From: an uncultured Lachnospiraceae bacterium
GTDB taxonomy: Bacteria; Bacillota; Clostridia; Lachnospirales; Lachnospiraceae
Assembly: GCA_949155905.1 (NCBI GenBank)
Contig: CASCWU010000025.1
Coordinates: 1-38,237, forward strand
Length of the DNA stretch: 38,237 bases
Reading direction: 5' to 3'
Shown here: positions 15,809 to 23,606 of the stretch, in pieces
Numbering within the stretch: the stretch's first letter is position 1
How the letters are laid out: each line of letters starts with the position of its first letter
The notes under the pieces: generated by a model
What the model was told of the DNA's origin: nothing
Database searches by the model: none
What the model saw: the letters and a program-made list of their open reading frames with translations, nothing else
Program-made: the position numbers and the translations under genes

Positions 15809-15915
15809 CCAGCGCTCCTTGCCACCGGGTAAGAAGCGGACGTCAGGCTTTCTATCGTTAGGTCGAAAAGAATCCTTTACGGTTCTTTGGAAGATAGAAA
15901 GGGCTGGCTTTTTTT
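15809..15915 (+). promoter_or_regulatory. Structured leader with intrinsic terminator before the MATE gene (riboswitch or attenuator candidate)
   Basis: CCAGC (15809-15813) can pair with GCTGG (15903-15907). Inside are a hairpin, GCTCCTTGCC with GGGTAAGAAGC (15814-15837), and a long stem, CTTTCTATC (15848-15856) with GATAGAAAG (15893-15901), capped by AAAGAATCC/GGTTCTTT. A run of seven Ts (15909-15915) follows directly. The three-way junction plus T-run is typical of riboswitches that act by termination. I checked guanidine, fluoride, PreQ1, TPP and Mn signatures by eye and recognise none. Confidence 0.6.
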
Positions 15916-15945
15916 ATTCTATAAAAATTCAGGAGGTATTCCGTT

Positions 15946-17352
15946 ATGACACAGACATCGTCCTCTCTCTGCAAAAGCTTTTTTCGTTACGCCATGTTAA
16001 ACGTCCTCGGGATGGTCGGGCTATCCTGCTATATCCTGGCCGATACCTTTTTTATTTCTAAGGGGCTGGGCGCAAACGGACTGGCTGCGCTGAATCTTGC
16101 TATCCCAGTCTATAGCTTTATTCACGGCAGCGGACTTATGCTGGGAATGGGCGGCGCTACGCGTTACTCCGTTTTACAGGGGCAAGGCTCCTCTCATACT
16201 CACGAAGCAAAGCTTGTTTTCCTTCATACTCTGCATATGCTGGTACTATTTGCAGCTCTGTTTGTCCTACTTGGTATCTTTTGTTCGGAAGGCATTACTG
16301 CTCTGCTTGGAGCTAACGAGGAGATTTTTTCTATGACAAAAACCTATCTTCAGGTAATTTTACTCTTTTCCCCGGCCTTCCTGCTCAACGAAGTCCTAAT
16401 TTGCTTTGTACGCAACGACGGCAACCCGCGGCTGCCTATGCTTGGTATGCTGTTTGGAAGCCTGTCTAACATCGTGCTGGATTATATTTTCATTTTTCCG
16501 TTTCACCTGGGGATTTTGGGAGCAGTCCTGGCCACCGGCTTTGCGCCTCTTGTCAGCATGGCAATTTTGTCCTTTCACTGGTTTTCAAAAAAGAACAGCG
16601 CTGCCCTGAAGCTCAAACATTTTTTTGTTCAGGCTACGTCCGCTCAGGCTCTGTCCTCCCGGCTTTCCCTGGCAAGACAAACGATTTCTTTAGGCTTTCC
16701 CTCCCTGATTTCCGAGGTTGCTTCCGGGGTCGTCATGATTGTATTTAATTTTCTTATCCTGTCCCTGCAAGGAAACCTTGGAGTAGCTGCCTATGGGGTC
16801 ATCGCCAACCTCTCTCTCGTCGTCAATTCCATCTATACTGGAATCGCCCAGGGAATGCAGCCTCTAGCCAGTCAGGCATACGGTCAGACTATGGCATCTG
16901 AACAGAATATGACATCCGAACAGCCAGAACTGCAATCGCAAAAAACAGGACGTCCCAACGCCTTACGGCAGATTTTCCGTTATGCTATCACTACGACCCT
17001 CCTCGTCTCTGCTGTTCTTTATGCCGGAATCTTTCTTTTTGCCGATCCGATTACCCGCGTATTCAACAGCGAGCAAAATGCAACACTCCAGGAAATCGCC
17101 GTACTGGGATTGAAGCTGTATTTTACTTCTATTCCTTTCACTGGCTTTAACATCCTGTTGACCACCTTTTTTATATCCACGATGAAGGCGCTGCCCGCTC
17201 AGATTATTTCCCTGCTCCGCGGACTGCTGCTTGTTATCCCGTTGGCATTCCTCTTATCGGCTTTGGCCGACTTAAATGGCGTCTGGCTGACCCTGCCCCT
17301 GACGGAAGCCATCGTTGCCTTGCTTGGAATAGGACTGATGCGCCGAAAATAA
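15946..17352 (+). CDS. MATE family multidrug or metabolite exporter
   Basis: A 468-aa polytopic membrane protein with about twelve hydrophobic segments in two homologous halves. The N-terminus reads FRYAMLNVLGMVGLSCYILAD and ADTFFISKGLGANGLAALN, the typical opening of clostridial MATE (MepA/DinF-like) transporters, which exchange Na+ or H+ for cationic drugs or metabolites. A polar loop of about 35 residues (near 315-350) separates the halves. AGGAGG lies nine bases before the ATG. It follows a promoter and a terminator-type leader, so expression is probably induced by a ligand or by translation stress. The leader could hint at the substrate once its class is known. Confidence 0.88.
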   Translation: MTQTSSSLCKSFFRYAMLNVLGMVGLSCYILADTFFISKGLGANGLAALNLAIPVYSFIHGSGLMLGMGGATRYSVLQGQGSSHTHEAKLVFLHTLHMLVLFAALFVLLGIFCSEGITALLGANEEIFSMTKTYLQVILLFSPAFLLNEVLICFVRNDGNPRLPMLGMLFGSLSNIVLDYIFIFPFHLGILGAVLATGFAPLVSMAILSFHWFSKKNSAALKLKHFFVQATSAQALSSRLSLARQTISLGFPSLISEVASGVVMIVFNFLILSLQGNLGVAAYGVIANLSLVVNSIYTGIAQGMQPLASQAYGQTMASEQNMTSEQPELQSQKTGRPNALRQIFRYAITTTLLVSAVLYAGIFLFADPITRVFNSEQNATLQEIAVLGLKLYFTSIPFTGFNILLTTFFISTMKALPAQIISLLRGLLLVIPLAFLLSALADLNGVWLTLPLTEAIVALLGIGLMRRK

Positions 17353-17399
17353 TATGCAAAAACCATTAGGAAATTCTGGATTTTTCAGAAGAAAAATGC

Positions 17400-17444
17400 T
17401 ACAATAAGAATATCTAACAGACAGCCGTACTAGCGCCGGCTGTC
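17400..17444 (+). promoter_or_regulatory. Possible promoter and leader hairpin of the PPK2 gene
   Basis: TACAAT (17400-17405) has a weak -35 TGGATT at 17-base spacing. A perfect 8-bp stem GACAGCCG (17420-17427) with CGGCTGTC (17437-17444) follows, without a T-run. Confidence 0.4.
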
Positions 17445-17476
17445 TTAACGGAAATATATGCTTCGAGGTGAACACT

Positions 17477-18949
17477 ATGTTAAAAAATTGGGTAAAACCA
17501 CAGCGCCCGGAAAAGGAAGAGGTAAAGACCCGCTTAAAGGCCGCTCAGGAAAAGCTGGAAGCACAGCAGATGCTTTTAAAAGAAAAAAAGCTTCCTGTTC
17601 TTGTTTTAATTGAAGGCTGGGGCGCCGCCGGAAAGGGCAGCACCATCGGCCAGATCATCCGCCGTATCGATCCCCGTTTCTTCAAGGTATTCTCCATGTC
17701 TACTCCGACCGAGGAGGAACGCCGGAAGCCATTCCTGGCACGCTATTTCGAGAAAATCCCAGAGGCCGGGAAGTTTACATTCCTGGATTCCGGCTGGATG
17801 GAAGAGGTGACAAAGGAGCGTCTGGACGGAACGCTGGACAATGACCAATATGTGCAGCGCATTGACAGCATCCGCCGTTTTGAACGTCAGCTAACGGATA
17901 ATGGTTATCTGGTGTTAAAGTTTTTCTTTCATATCAGCAAAAAGGAGCAGGCAGCCCGCATCGACGGCTTAAAGGATGCCAAGGATACCGCCTGGAGAGT
18001 GAGCAAGGGGGACGAATGGCAAAATCATCATTATGACCGCTGCCTGGAAGTTTTTGACAAATACTTAGACGATACCAATGCCTCCAGCGCACCTTGGTAT
18101 ATCATCGACGCCAAATCGAAAAAGCTGGCCGAGCTGCAAGTAATGGAGTTTCTCTGCACAGGCATTGATACTGCCCTGCACAACGAAAGCCTGGCCGTAC
18201 CGCTGCTGCAAAATGCGTTTCCTCTTATCAAAATGCCGAAGCTGGCCGAGGTATCACTGCCTGACAAAACACTGACCGAAGAGGAATATAAGACACAGCT
18301 CAAGCAACTCCAGGAAAAGCTTGGGATGCTGCACAACCGCCTCTACCGGAAACGAGTGCCTGTCGTTATCGTCTACGAGGGCTGGGATGCTGCCGGAAAG
18401 GGCGGAAACATCAAGCGTCTGACCGGAGCGCTCGATCCCCGCGGCTTCGAGGTGCATCCAATCGCCAGTCCAGAGCCTTACGAAAAGGCACGCCATTATC
18501 TCTGGCGTTTCTGGACAAAGCTTCCAAAGGACGGACATATCGCCATTTTTGACCGAAGCTGGTATGGCCGTGTCATGGTAGAGCGTCTGGAGGGCTTTTG
18601 TTCGGAAAACGACTGGCAGAGGGCTTATTATGAAATGAACGAATTTGAGCAGGAGCTGCACAACTGGGGCGCCGTCGTGTTAAAATTCTGGGTACAGATC
18701 GATAAGGATACCCAGCTAGAGCGCTTTACCGACCGGCAGAATACCCCTTCTAAACGATGGAAGCTGACGGATGAGGACTGGCGGAACCGTGAAAAATGGG
18801 ACGTCTATGAGGCTGCGATTGATGAAATGCTGCAAAAGACCAGCACGACCTACGCACCATGGCACATCCTGGAATCCGTAGATAAAAAATATGCCCGCAT
18901 CAAGGCTCTGGAAATTGTTGTAGAAGCTTTGGAGAAGGCGCTTAATTAA
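17477..18949 (+). CDS. Two-domain polyphosphate kinase 2 (polyphosphate:AMP phosphotransferase-like)
   Basis: A 490-aa protein made of two PPK2 domains. The N-terminal one has EGWGAAGKGSTIGQ near residue 40, with a changed lid region (DSGWMEEV). The C-terminal one is canonical: EGWDAAGKGGNIKR near 300, DPRGFEVHPIASP and IFDRSWYGRVMVERLEG. Class II, two-domain PPK2 enzymes such as Acinetobacter PAP phosphorylate AMP to ADP with polyphosphate, and usually only the C-terminal domain is active. The start ATG at 17477 has GAGGTG six bases upstream; the GTG at 17468 overlaps that site. It is 124 bases after the MATE gene and may have its own promoter. Confidence 0.88.
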   Translation: MLKNWVKPQRPEKEEVKTRLKAAQEKLEAQQMLLKEKKLPVLVLIEGWGAAGKGSTIGQIIRRIDPRFFKVFSMSTPTEEERRKPFLARYFEKIPEAGKFTFLDSGWMEEVTKERLDGTLDNDQYVQRIDSIRRFERQLTDNGYLVLKFFFHISKKEQAARIDGLKDAKDTAWRVSKGDEWQNHHYDRCLEVFDKYLDDTNASSAPWYIIDAKSKKLAELQVMEFLCTGIDTALHNESLAVPLLQNAFPLIKMPKLAEVSLPDKTLTEEEYKTQLKQLQEKLGMLHNRLYRKRVPVVIVYEGWDAAGKGGNIKRLTGALDPRGFEVHPIASPEPYEKARHYLWRFWTKLPKDGHIAIFDRSWYGRVMVERLEGFCSENDWQRAYYEMNEFEQELHNWGAVVLKFWVQIDKDTQLERFTDRQNTPSKRWKLTDEDWRNREKWDVYEAAIDEMLQKTSTTYAPWHILESVDKKYARIKALEIVVEALEKALN

Positions 18950-18960
18950 CCAGTGGGGAA

Positions 18961-18987
18961 AGGAGAGGCACTCTATGGCGCCTCTCC
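18961..18987 (+). terminator. Possible terminator of the PPK2 gene
   Basis: AGGAGAGGC (18961-18969) pairs perfectly with GCCTCTCCT (18979-18987). The following TCTTGCC is a poor T-run. It overlaps the end of the convergent transposase remnant. Confidence 0.4.
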
Positions 18988-19431
18988 TCTTGCCTCGCTA
19001 TCTGCTATCATCTCTTCAATCACCAAACACATATCCACTCTTTCCTTTCCCTCCGGATACTTTAACCTGGAATTGGTGGTGACATTGATCACCTCTGCTG
19101 CCTGTCTGTCCAGACTATGAAAATCCGGATCCTCCTGCATGATCCTTCTAAGTTCCTGTTTGTCTTTGGAATATTTAATGTAAAGCAAAACCTCCTTCAA
19201 GCTGGAGTGAAAACGCCCGATTTCCTCCTCTGACATCTGCTCCGGTGCAATCAGATTGACCTTATAACCCGCTGTATACTGTAAAATTGCTTCGTCCTCC
19301 ACTGAATACATTTCCTTTAATGTCAATGGACCATCCCATTTTTCTGCACCCCAAAAGATCGTTAGCGTGACAACCGGGAGCAGTCTGTCATTTTTGTAAA
19401 ACCCGGTCAAAAACTCAAGAAAAATAACCCA
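18973..19431 (-). pseudogene. 3' remnant of a PD-(D/E)XK transposase / Rpn-type nuclease gene
   Basis: The frame encodes about 145 residues that match the C-terminal half of the Rpn/PD-(D/E)XK transposase-like family common in Clostridia: LEFLTGFYKNDRLLPVV, TLTIFWGAEKWDGPLTLKEM and a polar tail. Full proteins have about 300 residues. The N-terminal catalytic half is missing. Homology-like sequence (FLEFLTGF) continues upstream of any plausible start codon, up to an in-frame TAG at 19432-19434 within the end of the protease gene. No ATG or ribosome binding site is seen. This is best explained by deletion or insertion at the end of the protease gene. Confidence 0.75.
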
Positions 19432-20809
19432 CTATTTTTTCATACAATTCTTTCTCTGCAAACTCCTCTTCTCTCACCTTATAAACCTCATCTTCCCCCA
19501 ATCCCCAGTCCTCTCCCTGCCGATCCAGCAAAATCACCAAATCCGGTACAAATACCTCTTCCAAGTACTCCTTCACCTGCTCCGGCTCTGCCCCTGGCGG
19601 AATATATTCCAGCCCATAAAGATACGCATATTCCCAATTAGAAGCTGCGATACATTGATACTCCATCTCCTGGAACCGCCTTTGCAGATCACAGGCAAGC
19701 TGCACTCCTTCCTGACGCTCTGTCTGAATCAGCACATAAGGAATCCCTTCCTCCCTCCGTTTCCTCCTGCTTCTCTTCCAGCCCGCTATCCCGCAATCGT
19801 CTTCCTGCCAAACCAGCATTTTCTCCCTTAACCCTTCCAGCCTTTTTTTCTCCCTTCCCCCATACAAAATCCCATCAAAGGCTTCGGGATGCTGCTCTAC
19901 AAACGCTAGGACACGTTCCTTTTGGCAGTAATCCTCCCCCGGAAGGATAACCAGACAATTCCTCCCCTCCAGGTTCTTTTGAAAAAGGCTGTCTTCCAAG
20001 CAAAACACTACCTCACGGAAGGAAAAAAAGAACTGTTCCCTGCAAAGTTCCTTGCCAGACAGATTCAAAACCAACGCGTCCTCCACAAAATCCGGATGCA
20101 GTGCATGATAGGCTTCTCCTGGTAAAAGCTTTTGAAACATTCCTACACAGTTTCCTCTTTTTTCCGTTCCTTCTTCCTTTAAAATACGGCATACTGCCGC
20201 CGTCACGGTCGGAGCCGCATAACTATTCGCCCTGGAAGTCTGAACCGTACTTTCCCCGATGGAAAGCAAATGCGAAGCAGACGCCCCTATCGAAAGCCCG
20301 TTTCCAAAAAAATGAAAGCGGTACGCATTTCCTGTCAATTCCTTTTCTGCCGCCACTCCTAACACGCCGTTCAGGCAAGCAGGCATAGTAAAAGCTCCGG
20401 AATTACTTCCCGCTGCAATGATCATCTGGTTTTCTTTCACTAGTCGGGCAGTCACCCGACGCAGCGCCTCATAATCTGCCAGCAGCTGTGTCCCGACACT
20501 CATATGGATTACCGGGACTTTCTGCTCCAGGCACCATTCTAATGCCGCTATCAGCTTTCCTCCCTCTGTCCTCAGCATAGCCGTATCGAAAATACAAAGG
20601 CTGATAAACTCCACGTTCCTGGCATATGCTTCGATGATAGCAGCACACCTTGTCCCATGAAATGCAAGGTAAAAATCCTCCGTCCTTCTCGGACGTACCC
20701 TCCCATTTGCCTCTACGATCCAATCCTGAATCACCTTACAGGAAGAAGAAAGCTTGGAGGCATCTACTCCATCATCTAGTATAGCAACCTGTATCCGTTC
20801 TGATATCAT
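19415..20809 (-). CDS. Subtilisin-like (S8) protease of the Cys-rich peptide cluster
   Basis: A 464-aa protein without a signal peptide. The catalytic triad is visible: Asp in VAILDDGVDAS, His in FHGTRCAAI, the oxyanion Asn in IIAAGSNSGA, and Ser in ANSYAAPTVTAAV, where the usual GTS is ANS. The S8 fold ends near residue 220. About 240 further residues form a C-terminal domain with IPYVLIQTERQEG and DLVILLDRQGE, somewhat like parts of the TIGR04066-type protein at 27688. It is last in the operon, 12 bases after the ABC exporter, and probably removes the leader of the modified peptide, or processes it, in the cytoplasm. Confidence 0.82.
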   Translation of the reverse strand: MISERIQVAILDDGVDASKLSSSCKVIQDWIVEANGRVRPRRTEDFYLAFHGTRCAAIIEAYARNVEFISLCIFDTAMLRTEGGKLIAALEWCLEQKVPVIHMSVGTQLLADYEALRRVTARLVKENQMIIAAGSNSGAFTMPACLNGVLGVAAEKELTGNAYRFHFFGNGLSIGASASHLLSIGESTVQTSRANSYAAPTVTAAVCRILKEEGTEKRGNCVGMFQKLLPGEAYHALHPDFVEDALVLNLSGKELCREQFFFSFREVVFCLEDSLFQKNLEGRNCLVILPGEDYCQKERVLAFVEQHPEAFDGILYGGREKKRLEGLREKMLVWQEDDCGIAGWKRSRRKRREEGIPYVLIQTERQEGVQLACDLQRRFQEMEYQCIAASNWEYAYLYGLEYIPPGAEPEQVKEYLEEVFVPDLVILLDRQGEDWGLGEDEVYKVREEEFAEKELYEKIVGYFS

Positions 20810-20821
20810 GCTCGTTCCCTC

Positions 20822-22741
20822 TTACTCCATTTCCTGACTTTTCCTGCTCCCCTTCTCCTGGTTCTGGTTGGCCTGGAATTTTTCACTCTGGTAGCGGTAA
20901 AGGCGGGCATATGCCCCATCCTGTTTCAGCAGCTCCTCCTGCGTCCCTTCCTCCACTACCATTCCCTGTTCTAACACGATAATCCGGTCGGCTAACGTAA
21001 CATTGGAAAGACGGTGAGACGTAAAAATCGTCAGCTTTCCTTCGGTTTCCTTTTTTAACTGCTCGAAAATATCATGCTCTGCCTTCGGATCTAAATTCGA
21101 GGATGGCTCATCCAAAATCAGGGCAGTATGGCGGCGGTAGAGACATCTAGCCAGGGCAAGCTTCTGGTTCTGGCCGCCGGACAACTCCATCCCCTCCTGG
21201 TCGAACATCCGGGTCAGGCTGGTCGCTAAGCCCTTTGGCGCTTTTTTTAAAATATCCTGCCCGCAGCTTTTTTCTAACGCCTGAAGTGGACTTCCGGCAC
21301 TCCTCGCCTGTTCTCCTGGCTGCTCCTGCTCTTTTGGCTTTCCTAATGTCTCTGGCTGTTCCAACTCTTCCGGTTTTTCCGAATCTCCGATTGTGATATT
21401 TTCCAGAAGGGACATTGCGTAGTTCCCCATCTCCTGGAAATAAACGCTGAAATTACCCCGCAGGCTTTTTAAGCTATACTCCTTTATATCAATCCCGTTG
21501 ATCCGGATGACTCCCTCGTCCGGATCGTACATCCGCAGCAACAGCTTAATCAACGTCGATTTCCCAGAACCATTGATACCAACCAGCACTGTTTTCTGTC
21601 CTTTTTTCAGAGTAATGCTGACATCCTCCAATGCCTTTCTGGAAGTGCCAGGATAGGAAAAGCTGACATGCTCCAGGCAGATGCTCTCCACCTGTTTGAG
21701 TTCCTGCTTCCCCTTATCCTCCATCCTCCCATAAAATCCCAGCACATCTTCCAGGTTCGTAATCCGCAGGCGGTTATCATAAATATTGGTAAAGGAATAG
21801 ACCATCATAAAAAAAGCAGAAAGGAATTGTGCTGTCATCCCGGTATACAACGAATAATCCCCGACGGTCGCCTCTCCCCGGAAAATCCGCAGGCCGATAT
21901 CCAGGCCGATCCCTGCCAGCACCACCTCTGGCAGACAGGAAAGAAATACTGCCAGTATCGTTTTCCCACGAACCATTTTTTTCCGTTTTTCAAACACCTC
22001 ACGCCAGAGAGCCTGATATTTCCCTTTCAACAGCTCCCCAGTCCCAAACAGGCGGATATCCTGGGCATATTGCCGTTCCATCGTAATCCCCTGGACATAA
22101 GACTTTCTGCGCTCCATATTGAGCTGCTCCATACTAAGCTCATACAAGGATTTCGTATACTTCGTAGAAGCTATCCCATAGGGGACGGCTGCCGGAACCA
22201 GTAAAAGTGCGTAAAGCGGCTGCCTTGCCCAAAGCACGGAAAACACGGCAGCAAAAGAGATGGCTGCTCCCAGAAAGGACATGACATTCCAGAGCGTCTG
22301 GGTAATCGAGTAGGAATCTCTGGCCGCCGCACGCAGCTTATCATAATACCCAGTATTATCAAAATACTCCAAATCCACCCTGGAGGCGCAATCCATCAGC
22401 TGAACCGAAAGCTCCTCCCGGAGCAGTTCCTCGTGCATCATCTGGACATATTGTGAAGACTTGTCCAAAGGGTTTTGAAACAGCCGCACGGCAAACACCG
22501 CTCCCACCAAAAGAAAAAACAGCGTCCTGTCCGAGCCCCCGGAAGCCCCGGACAGGATATCCAGCAGATATTTTAAAAGAAACGAGCTTGCCAACCCTAA
22601 AAACGGCGGGAGCAGTTCATACAGAAGGCGAAGCAGCGTATAAGTCCTGGACGCCCTCCAGGACAGGCGCAAACAATACAGCAGCATCCGCACATACGCC
22701 GCCCCCTCCTTCCATAGCCTTCTGCCAGCCTCCTTCATCAC
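20822..22741 (-). CDS. ABC exporter (membrane domain plus ATPase) of the peptide cluster
   Basis: A 639-aa half-transporter. Residues about 20-320 hold the six-helix membrane domain, and the ATPase follows with GINGSGKSTLIKLLLRMYDP near 390, LSGGQNQKLALARCL and LILDEPSSNLD. There is no N-terminal C39 peptidase domain, so leader removal must be done by another protein, presumably the S8 protease. The ATPase has a Glu/Gln/Pro-rich insert of about 35 residues (EELEQPETLGKPKEQEQPGE) before the signature motif. The start overlaps the stop of the preceding ATPase gene by four bases, indicating coupled translation. Likely cargo is the modified Cys-rich peptide. Confidence 0.85.
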   Translation of the reverse strand: MMKEAGRRLWKEGAAYVRMLLYCLRLSWRASRTYTLLRLLYELLPPFLGLASSFLLKYLLDILSGASGGSDRTLFFLLVGAVFAVRLFQNPLDKSSQYVQMMHEELLREELSVQLMDCASRVDLEYFDNTGYYDKLRAAARDSYSITQTLWNVMSFLGAAISFAAVFSVLWARQPLYALLLVPAAVPYGIASTKYTKSLYELSMEQLNMERRKSYVQGITMERQYAQDIRLFGTGELLKGKYQALWREVFEKRKKMVRGKTILAVFLSCLPEVVLAGIGLDIGLRIFRGEATVGDYSLYTGMTAQFLSAFFMMVYSFTNIYDNRLRITNLEDVLGFYGRMEDKGKQELKQVESICLEHVSFSYPGTSRKALEDVSITLKKGQKTVLVGINGSGKSTLIKLLLRMYDPDEGVIRINGIDIKEYSLKSLRGNFSVYFQEMGNYAMSLLENITIGDSEKPEELEQPETLGKPKEQEQPGEQARSAGSPLQALEKSCGQDILKKAPKGLATSLTRMFDQEGMELSGGQNQKLALARCLYRRHTALILDEPSSNLDPKAEHDIFEQLKKETEGKLTIFTSHRLSNVTLADRIIVLEQGMVVEEGTQEELLKQDGAYARLYRYQSEKFQANQNQEKGSRKSQEME

Positions 22742-23406
22742 GCTACTTCCTCTACCAGAACCCCGTCCCGCATCCGGAATACCCGATCCGCCATTTCCGC
22801 TACCTGTAGGTCATGTGTTACAATCACAACACAATATCTCTGCTCATGCGCCAAGTTCTGTAAAATCCGGAAAATATGCCCGGTGTTCTGTTCATCCAGG
22901 TTCCCGGTCGGCTCATCTGCCAACAGGATCTGCGCTCCAGAGGAAAGCGCACGGGCAATCGCCACCCGTTGCTGCTCCCCGCCGGAAAGCTGGGAAGGGA
23001 ACCGTTTGTGCTTCTCCTTTGTAATCCCCATCAGCTCTAACAGCTCAATTGCTCTTGGCAACGCCTCTTTCTTTTTTACTCCATTTAATTCCATCGGATA
23101 GCAGACATTTTCTGCTACGGTCAGCAGCGGAAAGAGCTGGAACGACTGGAAAATCATAGAAATACGCTCTCTCCGGTAGTCATCCAAATCCATATCCCGC
23201 AACCGCTCCCCGTCTACCTCTACATCCCCGACCGTAGGCCGATCCAGCCCTGCCATTAAGGAAAGTAGCGTCGTTTTCCCACTCCCGGACGGACCGACCA
23301 CCGCGCAAAGCTGACCGCTTTCAAAACTGCAGGAAACACCCTTTAACACCTGCTGGCCTGTTTTCTGATACTGATAATACACTTCCTCTAATTTTAACTC
23401 TGCCAT
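22738..23406 (-). CDS. ABC ATPase of the FtsX-type permease (MacB/LolD-like)
   Basis: A 222-aa ATPase with Walker A GPSGSGKTTLLSLMAG near residue 40, Q-loop region FQSFQLFPLLTVAENV, signature LSGGEQQRVAIARAL near 140 and Walker B ILLADEPTGNLDEQN. This is the type that drives FtsX/MacB/BceB-like mechanotransmission permeases. Its partner is the 1087-aa permease upstream. AGGAGG precedes the ATG. In peptide clusters such pairs commonly give export or self-immunity. Confidence 0.88.
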   Translation of the reverse strand: MAELKLEEVYYQYQKTGQQVLKGVSCSFESGQLCAVVGPSGSGKTTLLSLMAGLDRPTVGDVEVDGERLRDMDLDDYRRERISMIFQSFQLFPLLTVAENVCYPMELNGVKKKEALPRAIELLELMGITKEKHKRFPSQLSGGEQQRVAIARALSSGAQILLADEPTGNLDEQNTGHIFRILQNLAHEQRYCVVIVTHDLQVAEMADRVFRMRDGVLVEEVA

Positions 23407-23458
23407 ATTGTAACCTCCTATTTTGAGTTCCGCATCTACATTTCAGTACCCCTTGACA

Positions 23459-23560
23459 GGGGAGAAAATTTTCGCCACAAAGAAACGTGTCAAAAATTTC
23501 TCCCAGGGATACTTCCATTCCGATGCTGTTTGAGCCCATCAGGGATGGGCTTAGTTCCGT
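23459..23560. repeat. Intergenic element with two hairpins, related to the element at 7334
   Basis: GGGGAGAAAATTTT (23459-23472) is inverted at AAAAATTTCTCCC (23492-23504). A second hairpin, AGCCCATC/GATGGGCT (23533-23551), is followed by TTAGTTCCGT (23551-23560), the same bases that follow the small hairpin at 7334-7351. Both elements lie downstream of a minus-strand gene. An ORF reading through it (23321-23539) is not considered real. Confidence 0.5.
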
Positions 23561-23606
23561 CTCTTCACTTCGAGGCTAGCTCCGTTCCGGCTTACCCCAT
23601 TACTGT

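Noticed and set aside
15809..15915. Guanidine, fluoride, PreQ1, TPP or Mn riboswitch before the MATE gene
   Set aside because: None of the conserved core bases of these classes is present by eye, so it is reported only as an unclassified structured leader.
23321..23539. 72-aa minus-strand ORF starting in the intergenic element and ending inside the ATPase gene
   Set aside because: It lies on hairpins, overlaps the true start of the ATPase and shows no protein-like features.
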